Origin: an uncultured Clostridia bacterium
GTDB lineage: Bacteria; Bacillota; Clostridia; Oscillospirales; Acutalibacteraceae
Direction: 5' to 3'
NCBI GenBank assembly: GCA_937892525.1
Contig: CALAEV010000003.1
Location: 1 to 13,376, forward strand
Length of the DNA stretch: 13,376 nt
Shown here: piece after piece, positions 6,757-12,641 of the stretch
Layout: each line of letters begins with the position of its first letter
How positions within the stretch are numbered: the first letter of the stretch is position 1
Translations under genes and position numbers: made by a program
Notes under the pieces: generated by a model
Database searches by the model: none
Seen by the model: only the letters and a program-made list of their open reading frames with translations
Told to the model about the DNA's origin: nothing

Positions 6757-6794
6757 ATGGGAAAAGGAGGTGCGAGACCGACACCTCCTCTCCC
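6752..6794 (-). terminator. Strong intrinsic terminator on the reverse strand
   Basis: An 8-bp stem AGGAGGTG (6765-6772) / CACCTCCT (6782-6789) extends through a small internal loop to GGGA (6759-6762) / TCCC (6791-6794). On the reverse strand it is followed by ATTTTTTG, with the T-run at 6757-6752. It would end reverse-strand transcripts before the excisionase-like gene. In the forward direction the tail is A-rich, so no terminator is expected there. Confidence 0.75.
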
Positions 6795-6967
6795 AAAAAC
6801 ATAAGAAAAAAAGACATTGTGTTTGCAAGGAAAGAACAAACACGACAACAAAATAAGGAATATAGGGAAAAACAAGGAATTAAATGGAGACGGCGGAGGA
6901 ACAACACAAACTCCGCCAAATTATGTACGCGACTGATTGGATTTAGAGTTTCCCTATAACAAACTCC
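6752..6967 (-). ncRNA. Candidate structured small RNA, about 216 nt
   Basis: No credible protein is encoded in 6642-7057. On the reverse strand an extended -10 (TG-A-TAAAAT, 6982-6974) would start RNA near 6967. The RNA would then fold as follows: an outer 10-bp perfect stem TATAGGGAAA/TTTCCCTATA (6958-6949 with 6870-6861) encloses a possible TAAAT/ATTTA helix and a 7-bp hairpin GGCGGAG/CTCCGCC (6917-6911 with 6898-6892); next comes a second hairpin GTGTTTG/CAAACAC (6843-6837 with 6825-6819); last is the terminator at 6794-6752. Promoter, nested closed domain and terminator in the right order and orientation suggest a free RNA. It could instead be a structured 3' untranslated region of the unknown gene pair upstream. 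I do not recognise a known RNA family; the size is like 6S RNA but the match is not established. Confidence 0.4.
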
Positions 6968-6973
6968 TATCGT

Positions 6974-6982
6974 ATTTTATCA
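6974..6982 (-). promoter_or_regulatory. Extended -10 element for the candidate small RNA
   Basis: TGATAAAAT on the reverse strand matches TGN-TATAAT with one mismatch; no convincing -35 is seen. It lies 15 nt before the outer RNA stem. Confidence 0.35.
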
Positions 6983-7057
6983 GTCAATATGAGTATGATA
7001 TTTGAGATTTAAGACAACTGAAAAAATGACAAAAATTCAACAAACAAGAAGAAAAAA

Positions 7058-7816
7058 TTAAAATTCAGTTAAATTGTTAGTATATACAACCTCCTGTCTT
7101 TCAAATCTTAATGTTGTACCAGGTGCATACGAGGTTCGAATTTCATCAGGTACAAAAAGAAAGTCTATCATAATCTGATTTAACTTTTTCTGTACTTTTC
7201 GTGCCAATCCCGCCGGACCATAAATTGTAATAAACACTTTGGTCTCATCCGTCGATGGATTAATTACTGCCGTACGAAGTTCAACAATAATCGAATGCCC
7301 ATTTATTGCTTCAATGACTTCCATAGGCGTAGGGGAATCTCTACTCACCTTCCAAATATAATCTTTATCTTTTAATTCGTCTTGAATTCTTTGGAGCAAT
7401 AGCGGGGTACATCTTTCGCTGTAAAAATGCATTTCAATAGCCATCACAGTGCGATTTTCATATAATCTGAGAACGTTGTATGTACTACAGTCGTACTTCT
7501 CTTTGGCAAGTATTGAAGTGATTTTTTCTCGCAATTCTTTAATTTTCTTCATGTCAATTTTGCCATAGATTCTAACATTGAGACTGTTATTATAAACATT
7601 GACGCTGAACAAGATTATATATTCATCTTTCTTCAGCAAGTTTTCAAACAATTTAATTTTTTCAATTGGGAAATTATACGAGAAAAAGAGATTCTCGATT
7701 TTTTCAAGTTTTTCAACGCATTCTTTCGATAATATGCAATGGTCGCGGATATAATCCTTGAAAGCCCCACTGTATATCTTGAATTCATACATATCTGTGA
7801 TTTTCTTATTCAGCAT
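7058..7816 (-). CDS. Hypothetical protein, second gene of an unknown pair
   Basis: Not recognised. The frame opens at an ATG at 7825, but the GGAGG there (7826-7830) touches that codon. The ATG at 7816 is correctly spaced from it, giving 252 residues beginning MLNKKITDMYEFK. The protein appears soluble, mixed alpha/beta, with no signal peptide, membrane helix or obvious catalytic motif. The N-terminal third is Lys/Glu-rich and helical. The C-terminal part is strand-rich, with GHSIIVELRTAVINPSTDE and VFITIYGPAG followed by a helix. Two internal stretches (around 70-115 and 185-230) both read as strand-loop-helix with an 'IYG' turn, which may mean a duplicated fold. It overlaps the upstream gene by 11 bp, so the two are translationally coupled. 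Confidence 0.75.
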   Translation of the reverse strand: MLNKKITDMYEFKIYSGAFKDYIRDHCILSKECVEKLEKIENLFFSYNFPIEKIKLFENLLKKDEYIILFSVNVYNNSLNVRIYGKIDMKKIKELREKITSILAKEKYDCSTYNVLRLYENRTVMAIEMHFYSERCTPLLLQRIQDELKDKDYIWKVSRDSPTPMEVIEAINGHSIIVELRTAVINPSTDETKVFITIYGPAGLARKVQKKLNQIMIDFLFVPDEIRTSYAPGTTLRFERQEVVYTNNLTEF

Positions 7817-8123
7817 CTTTTGCATCCTCCTCTCTTGTGAGAAATGCCACCATCTTCGCCGTGTCGATGAACATTAAAACTATTTTATTCTCCATGTGGA
7901 ACTCTGGTAGTTTGTGGTAAAAGAAAGTATCAAACTGACGGCTTAACCTTTCAGCATCCTCCTCCGTGTAGTTATAACAATGAACAAAAACAATTGGCAC
8001 TTGATATGCATCATCAATCACCGCAAACTTATGGCTATGGTCGTGAATGTTAATATAATTCCGACCGTAATATAAGTTCTCATTAGCATTCATTATTCGC
8101 TTTAGGTCTTCTGTATTTATCAA
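7806..8123 (-). CDS. Hypothetical protein, first gene of an unknown pair
   Basis: Not recognised. The longest frame begins with GTG at 8132, directly abutting AAAGGAG (8134-8140). A TTG at 8123 has proper spacing from that site, giving a 105-residue product; an ATG lies ten codons further on. The protein is soluble, with a His-rich segment (NIHDHSHKFAV) near residue 26, alternating strands (PIVFVHCYNY, IVLMFIDTAKMVAFL) and helix (EEDAERLSRQFDTFF). The acidic C-terminus overlaps the next gene. The pair is isolated: a terminator lies downstream on the same strand, and a further terminator separates it from the kinase-Nudix cassette. It could be a two-protein accessory module, but nothing in the sequence names a function. 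Confidence 0.7.
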   Translation of the reverse strand: MINTEDLKRIMNANENLYYGRNYINIHDHSHKFAVIDDAYQVPIVFVHCYNYTEEDAERLSRQFDTFFYHKLPEFHMENKIVLMFIDTAKMVAFLTREEDAKDAE

Positions 8124-8235
8124 ACTAAACACTCCTTTGTAAATATAAGCTTTTTATTAAAATATTAACTTGTGGCCTCTATCCTCCTTTTGTGATTATT
8201 TGATATAAGTATGTTATCTGTAATAAATCCACAAA

Positions 8236-8263
8236 CAAAAAAACAACCCACAAATGTGGGTTG
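8236..8263 (-). terminator. Intrinsic terminator of the kinase-Nudix cassette
   Basis: CAACCCAC (8244-8251) and GTGGGTTG (8256-8263) form an 8-bp stem with a four-base loop. On the reverse strand it is followed by a run of T (complement of the A-run at 8237-8243). It lies about 70 bp after the stop of the kinase-Nudix gene. The rest of 8124-8330 shows no gene; an isolated AAAGGAGGAT (reverse strand, near 8190) has no start codon behind it. Confidence 0.88.
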
Positions 8264-8330
8264 AAAAATAATTCTTTATTGATTTTATATTTTTAACAAT
8301 TCAAATCAAATATGCATCTTAACTTTCTAA

Positions 8331-9758
8331 TTAATCTATGAAAAATGATAATTGCTCAGCTGAAACATTATTTTCTAGATTATCAATAAAATTCTTTGAA
8401 CATTTATCAGAAAAATAATTCAATAATATGTCTTTACTCCAACTCTCAAAAATATAATTATCTTTTTCAATATAAAGTTTTTCTAATTCTGCAAATGATA
8501 AAAAACTACCACTTTTACTAATTCCCTTTTTTTGAATAATTTCATATGAATCTAAACTTAATCTTGTATCTTCATCGATTGAAATTATCCATCCGACAGC
8601 TAAATGTTGTTTGCTTTTGGGATTATAATCAGGAGTATATAAAACAAACGGTTCTTCATAATCTAAAGAATATGATATACCCAGTTCTTCTAAGAGTTCT
8701 CGTTCAAGAGTTTTACGTGCCGTATCCAAAAAATTGCCATTGCGTTTTACAGATTTATCTTCTAAACGCGTATGTCCTCCTACATATAATAATAATTTAT
8801 CACGCTCAGGAGAATTAGATTCCGTACTCTTTTTTGTCTTTTTTATACATAACAGTTTGTTTCTTTGCTTGTTAGTAACAACAGCAATAGGAATTGGCTG
8901 AACGAGAGTTTGGTCTGACTCTACAATATCCCTATTGTTAAATCTGTAATTATTCAACGCTTTACTTACTTGCGAATATTCATTTATTCCGCTATTTAAT
9001 TTTAGTTTTTGTGCAGGAACATAGCCTATTTTTTCAATAAGCATATTTTTTAAAACCACCAACGTCTTTTTTGTAACAATAAAGCCAACATCATTTTGTT
9101 CTTTTTCAGTAGTGTTAATTTGATAAATATTGCGAAATGTATGCTTATACTTTTTTGTTGTCTTTTCAACCGCATCCAAATATTGCTGCAACACGGTCTC
9201 TCGCATTATGCTTCCTCTCTTTGTAGTCAATAAATTAGCATATTCACGTTTTATAGATTCTTCTGGTGAAACAACAAAAACACAAACTAAATCGACATTT
9301 TTTCTCCATCTATCAAAAGTAACAAAGCGCGACAATATATTATATTCCTCTTTACTCATATTATGCTCATTTTCAAGCCATTCAAACCAACACAATGCAT
9401 CAAAAATCCCGCGATCTAATATAATTACATCGATATCTGTACCGTGGAGTGCCTCATCCATCTTTTGATTTATTTCATTAATAGCCGAAGTGCACGTCCA
9501 TACATTAAAAATAGGGTTATGCTTATCACTTATTGGACTAACACTAGCTCTTTCACTAAGTATGCATGTTTTAAACTCATTTCTTTTTAGAAAAGTATTT
9601 AAAGAATTTATACATGATGTCTTCCCTGATTTGGGACTACCACAGAATTCGATAACTATAGGTCTACGCTGTCTCACCTTCTTTTTTAAATCTAATACTT
9701 CACTAGCGATTCTCTCGAGTTCATCTATATGTTCAATATGATTGTTTTTTTTACTCAT
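8331..9758 (-). CDS. P-loop nucleotide kinase-like domain fused to a Nudix hydrolase domain
   Basis: A 475-residue two-domain protein. The N-terminal domain (about 32-215) resembles deoxynucleoside/thymidylate kinases: Walker A GSPKSGKTS (40-48), a strand ending in LDRGIFD (114-120) like the 'DR' motif of that family, and an Arg-rich lid-like helix with RE at 171-172 and 186-187. The C-terminal domain (about 285-445) is Nudix: GGH at 327-329, then after an insertion of roughly ten residues the core RELLEELG (353-360), matching REUXEEXG, with Glu354, Glu357 and Glu358 able to hold Mg2+. The first Glu of the canonical box is Asp345. The likely chemistry is phosphorylation plus cleavage of a nucleoside-diphosphate-linked compound; the substrate is unknown. 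Its ATG overlaps the stop of the membrane gene (ATGA), so the two are coupled. I know no named system with this fusion. Confidence 0.88.
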   Translation of the reverse strand: MSKKNNHIEHIDELERIASEVLDLKKKVRQRRPIVIEFCGSPKSGKTSCINSLNTFLKRNEFKTCILSERASVSPISDKHNPIFNVWTCTSAINEINQKMDEALHGTDIDVIILDRGIFDALCWFEWLENEHNMSKEEYNILSRFVTFDRWRKNVDLVCVFVVSPEESIKREYANLLTTKRGSIMRETVLQQYLDAVEKTTKKYKHTFRNIYQINTTEKEQNDVGFIVTKKTLVVLKNMLIEKIGYVPAQKLKLNSGINEYSQVSKALNNYRFNNRDIVESDQTLVQPIPIAVVTNKQRNKLLCIKKTKKSTESNSPERDKLLLYVGGHTRLEDKSVKRNGNFLDTARKTLERELLEELGISYSLDYEEPFVLYTPDYNPKSKQHLAVGWIISIDEDTRLSLDSYEIIQKKGISKSGSFLSFAELEKLYIEKDNYIFESWSKDILLNYFSDKCSKNFIDNLENNVSAEQLSFFID

Positions 9759-10306
9759 TGCCTTCCAATCCCCTTAAATAGCGATTCAATTAATTCTTCT
9801 CCTTGTTTATCAATCCTTATAATTACCTTGCCATTACAAAACCCAATATAAAAAGCTATTAATAATATAAACAAAAAAAATCTATCACTATTGATATCAG
9901 GCTGATTATTAATAACATAAAATCCTGCCACAATTCCAAAATTTACTAATGTAGCTAAAACACTACTAATAATAGGTCTGCAATAAAAATAAATTTTCGC
10001 ACCTAATTTTCGATAGTTTTTGTTTTCACCTAAATCGACTACTAATTCTTGTATACATGATTTATATAATTTCCTTATATAATAAACACATCCGCCTAAC
10101 AAACCAGATGGAAAAGAAAACATTAAAATACCAACAATATTCGAAAAATTCTTTTCCGATATTTCATAATTATAAACCAACGAACCAACTAACCAGCAAA
10201 TTGATATTAATAACAATATTAAATAATATCCAAATAATCTTTTAGTCTCTTTATAAGAAAAATTTATCCATTTTTCTTGATTTTCTAACATGTGTTTATT
10301 TTCCAT
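9755..10306 (-). CDS. Four-helix integral membrane protein of the kinase-Nudix cassette
   Basis: A 183-residue protein with four predicted membrane helices at about 26-46, 57-77, 111-131 and 142-162, in two hairpins separated by a charged cytoplasmic-looking loop (about 78-110, rich in Lys/Glu/Arg). The N-terminus is hydrophilic and the C-terminal tail (IDKQGEELIESLFKGIGRQ region) is charged and helical. There is no signal peptide and no recognised transport motif. AAGGAG with 7-nt spacing precedes the ATG. It overlaps the kinase-Nudix gene by four bases and follows the DUF7946-like gene by 26 bp, so it is the middle gene of an operon. A small multi-helix membrane protein beside nucleotide-handling enzymes fits a pore or membrane effector, as in SLATT-type conflict systems; that role is inferred, not seen. 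Confidence 0.85.
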   Translation of the reverse strand: MENKHMLENQEKWINFSYKETKRLFGYYLILLLISICWLVGSLVYNYEISEKNFSNIVGILMFSFPSGLLGGCVYYIRKLYKSCIQELVVDLGENKNYRKLGAKIYFYCRPIISSVLATLVNFGIVAGFYVINNQPDINSDRFFLFILLIAFYIGFCNGKVIIRIDKQGEELIESLFKGIGRQ

Positions 10307-10332
10307 ACATTTTCTCCTTAAACAGAAATCGT

Positions 10333-11235
10333 TTATTGCTCATTTATATTAAATTGTCTATATTTAATATCATTTTTAATATCTCCGACAACTTTTACCA
10401 CATTATATTTTAATGTATCTTCCATCGGGTTTCCATCACTATCAATTTGACAAATTATTTTTATATCAGCAGTTATGTAGTCGCCTGCATGCACTGAAAT
10501 TTTCCCGAAATGAACTTTTTCCATAAAATCTTCATCTTCAATTGTTGCATTTATAACTCTATTACGATAAATAAAGTTCCAAACTGAATTTCCTAATAAA
10601 TCTGCTTTTTTTATCGGCAAATCTGCTCTTAAGGTTACTTCTTTGTATGAATTTATTTCAGTTGTTGAAATAGGTTTAGACAGGTTCTTCATATCTTCAT
10701 TATCAAAATAACAAACATCGCCATCTCGTTCAATTGAAAAACCGCCACGGGGATTATGTTTATGAACATTATCACTTATATTAATAATCAACTGGTCTAC
10801 GGTTGAATTGTTTAATATGATATCACTTGATTTAATTACTGTAATATTAGAATCTTCGTTATTGGTGATTTGAATTTTGTTATTATCCAATTCTTCAATT
10901 TTCTTAGGCGTCTCACCTTTTAAATGCTTTTTAATTTTAAAAAAACCTTCAATAATCGTAACAAGCGTTACTGCAAAGCCAGCGCCATCTTTTGCTAAAT
11001 TAAATATTGTCTCACAATTTTCACAAATTGCTGAAAAATCAATTTGAAAGCTACCATTTTTAAAAGCAGTAACATTCATCTTTAAATAAGCTTCAGGGTC
11101 TTCACTTTTTGCTGCAATTTTTGTTAAATCTGCTATGTCTTTTATTATATTAGAAAGAACTTCCGCATCAATATAATTCTCACCATCCATGTGGAAAGCA
11201 AAATTAGATTCACTTTTTATAAGTTTTTCTTCCAT
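10333..11235 (-). CDS. DUF7946-like protein, first gene of the kinase-Nudix cassette
   Basis: A 300-residue protein from the ATG at 11235; a TTG at 11250 is also in frame, and neither start has a strong ribosome binding site. The N-terminal pattern is FAFHMDGENYIDAEVLSN..., then FKNGSFQIDFSAI (58-70), then a hydrophobic helix with IIEGFFKIKKHLKG (94-107), then alternating strands with DNNKIQIT. This resembles a widespread family of mobile-element proteins that I associate with DUF7946; I could not check the match. The C-terminal half (about 165-290) is strand-rich and looks like a separate beta domain. No catalytic motif is visible. It is soluble apart from the single weak hydrophobic stretch at 84-99. 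Position first in the operon and lack of enzyme motifs fit a sensor, scaffold or regulator. Confidence 0.7.
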   Translation of the reverse strand: MEEKLIKSESNFAFHMDGENYIDAEVLSNIIKDIADLTKIAAKSEDPEAYLKMNVTAFKNGSFQIDFSAICENCETIFNLAKDGAGFAVTLVTIIEGFFKIKKHLKGETPKKIEELDNNKIQITNNEDSNITVIKSSDIILNNSTVDQLIINISDNVHKHNPRGGFSIERDGDVCYFDNEDMKNLSKPISTTEINSYKEVTLRADLPIKKADLLGNSVWNFIYRNRVINATIEDEDFMEKVHFGKISVHAGDYITADIKIICQIDSDGNPMEDTLKYNVVKVVGDIKNDIKYRQFNINEQ

Positions 11236-11316
11236 TTTCACACTACCCAATCAACATATCGTTTTACATAATCTTATATTATTCCATATAATATATAATC
11301 GTAATATTTCTTCTCT

Positions 11317-11356
11317 TTGTGACAAAAATTTTCAATTTTCGTCTGTTATGTCACAA
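11317..11356. promoter_or_regulatory. Spaced inverted repeat in the divergent region, possible operator
   Basis: TTGTGACA (11317-11324) and TGTCACAA (11349-11356) are perfect 8-bp inverted arms separated by 24 bp. They lie between the cassette (reverse) and the DUF6809-like gene (forward). On the reverse strand TTGTCA in one arm could serve as a -35, followed 16 nt on by TACGAT, so a protein bound here could control the cassette. No regulator gene is adjacent, so the binding protein is unknown. Confidence 0.4.
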
Positions 11357-11391
11357 TTGTTTTATGATGTACTTTTTATAAAAAAAGCAAC

Positions 11392-11420
11392 TTGACTTTT
11401 TCTCCTTTTTGAGTGATATA
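11392..11420 (+). promoter_or_regulatory. Promoter of the DUF6809-like gene
   Basis: TTGACT (11392-11397), 17-nt spacer, GATATA (11415-11420), followed by AAAGGAGA at 11433-11440 and the ATG at 11447. Spacing is ideal and the boxes are close to consensus. Confidence 0.6.
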
Positions 11421-11446
11421 TATGACACCCTGAAAGGAGATTTTTT

Positions 11447-11733
11447 ATGACTACTTTAGAAAATTTGTATTACGGAAACATCACTCTGCGAATAAATACA
11501 TACAGCGTGGGAATGAGTACTCAAAACTTATAAACTTATCTATACGGAACGAAGAAAAACTAGTACCAACACTCTCAAAAGAACAAAAAGTCATCTTTGA
11601 AAAGTATAAGGATTGTTATGATAAAATCAACCGTATATTAGAAAAAGAAACCTTTATCCAAGGCATAAAACTCGGTATCGAAATCACTGCTGAATCTTTC
11701 CTTACCGACTCCCAAAATTTCAATGAGATATAA
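11447..11733 (+). pseudogene. DUF6809-like small protein gene, broken by a one-base loss
   Basis: The start is well formed (AAAGGAGA then ATG) and the first 13 codons read MTTLENLYYGNIT, the typical opening of a small clostridial family I associate with DUF6809. That frame then runs into a stop after 29 codons. The rest of the family-like sequence continues in the -1 frame from 11485, with KYIQRGNEYSKLINL, EEKLVPTLSKEQKVIFEKY and FIQGIKLGIEI, to a stop at 11731-11733. Inserting one base near 11483-11487 restores a 95-codon gene of normal family size. No slippery heptamer is present, so programmed frameshifting is unlikely; a real mutation or a sequence error are the options. The function of the family is unknown. 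It has its own promoter and is divergent from the cassette. Confidence 0.75.
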
Positions 11734-11768
11734 AAATAGCCTATGAAGTTATCACCAAACTCATAGGC
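11733..11768. terminator. Bidirectional terminator between the DUF6809-like and YaiI genes
   Basis: GCCTATGA (11739-11746) pairs with TCATAGGC (11761-11768), with an inner GTT/AAC helix past a bulged A. On the reverse strand a T-rich tail (complement of 11732-11738) follows, making it a good terminator for the YaiI gene. In the forward direction the T-run is weak. Confidence 0.7.
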
Positions 11769-11783
11769 ATTAATTCTATTATA

Positions 11784-12218
11784 TTAACAATGGTCAAGGC
11801 ATAAAATCAATGCCTTTAAAAAATCTGCATCGTTTTGTGATGTTCTCTTTTTCGGACCCTTTGTCCTATTGCCAGCCATACGCTCCTTTTTGCCTATATG
11901 ACGGGTGAAAAGGAGATTTTCTATATTGCTGTCAGTGTAAATGAGTCCATTTTGATTAAGCGCCTTACCACCCTTGCCCAACACGAGAGCCGCAAGTCCA
12001 TAATCCTGCGTGACAACCACATCACCCTTTCCGTTGATATTAGCAATATGACAATCAGCAGAATCTGCACCCTTATCAACAACAATAGTTGTAACACCAT
12101 CTCTTTCAATGGTATGGGTATTGTCGCAGACAATGATGCACTCAAGCCCACGCTCTTTTGCCACATTGACAGTAATATCTACAACAGGACACGCATCAGC
12201 ATCAATTATAATTTTCAT
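11784..12218 (-). CDS. YaiI/YqxD family protein (DUF188, UPF0178)
   Basis: A 144-residue protein of the UPF0178/DUF188 family, a PIN-like fold with no settled function. Diagnostic segments are the opening MKIIIDADACPV, then DKGADSADCHIAN, then VVVTQDYGLAALVLGKGG with TRHIGKKERMAG, and a basic C-terminal region KGPKKRTSQND. Aspartates 6 and 8, Asp53 and Asp72 could form the metal site expected of a PIN-like nuclease, but activity is not demonstrated for the family. It lies 10 bp after the end of the broken deformylase gene on the same strand, with only a weak GGTGATG-type ribosome binding site, so translation may have depended on coupling to the deformylase. A terminator follows. It may be host-derived cargo. 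Confidence 0.93.
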   Translation of the reverse strand: MKIIIDADACPVVDITVNVAKERGLECIIVCDNTHTIERDGVTTIVVDKGADSADCHIANINGKGDVVVTQDYGLAALVLGKGGKALNQNGLIYTDSNIENLLFTRHIGKKERMAGNRTKGPKKRTSQNDADFLKALILCLDHC

Positions 12219-12228
12219 AGCATCACCA

Positions 12229-12641
12229 TTAAATTAAGATACCATCACAATGGTCAATTTCGTGTTGGATTATTTGTGCTGTCCAACCGGTAAATGTTTT
12301 GATTCGGGTTTGGAATTCGGCCGTCTGCCACTGCACTTTTATACTCTTATAACGCTTGCACTTACGGGGACCGCCAAGCAATGAAAGACATCCCTCTTCT
12401 GTTTCATACGGTTCAGATTTTTAATAATTTCAGGATTGAACATAGTCATATACTTACCGTTATGTTCAAAACAGATGATACGTTTATGTACACCAATCAT
12501 ATTGGCAGCCATACCAACGCAACCATCAGCATTGGCAGTGAGGGTGTCAAGCAAATCTTGCGCCACCTGTATATCTTCAATTGTAGCCTTTTCCGATTTC
12601 ATCGCTAACAAAATTGGGTCATGAATTACTTCTTTAACCAT
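12229..12641 (-). pseudogene. Peptide deformylase-like gene with a one-base frameshift
   Basis: Deformylases remove the formyl group from the N-terminal Met of new proteins. The first frame (12641 to about 12418) carries MVKEVIHDPILL and motif 1 as CVGMAANMIGV. After the A-run at 12422-12418 (reverse strand) the match shifts frame: YETEEGCLSLLGGPR (motif 2, EGCLS) and then QHEIDHCDGILI (motif 3, HExxH) to a stop at 12231-12229. One extra A in the run would restore a 137-codon gene with all three motifs. Motif 1 has Met where classical enzymes have Gln, a form I recall from short clostridial deformylase-like proteins. The start ATG overlaps the McrC stop by eight bases. Without the repair the first frame makes a 100-residue product lacking the Cys and HExxH metal ligands. 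Sequence error in the homopolymer is a real alternative. Confidence 0.82.

Noticed and set aside
6704..6919. Reverse-strand 71-codon frame in the gap upstream of the excisionase-like gene
   Set aside because: It runs through the terminator hairpin and repeats, its protein is low-complexity Phe/Leu, and no ribosome binding site precedes it; the RNA reading explains the region better.
8124..8330. Small gene suggested by the isolated AAAGGAGGAT near 8190 on the reverse strand
   Set aside because: No ATG, GTG or TTG follows at a usable distance before stop codons.
11447..11536. Programmed -1 frameshift in the DUF6809-like gene
   Set aside because: No X-XXY-YYZ slippery heptamer occurs near the shift point (11483-11487), and no stimulatory hairpin is evident just after it.
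11898..12293. Forward-strand 131-codon frame over yaiI
   Set aside because: It lies antisense to a well-conserved family gene and has no family resemblance or ribosome binding site.
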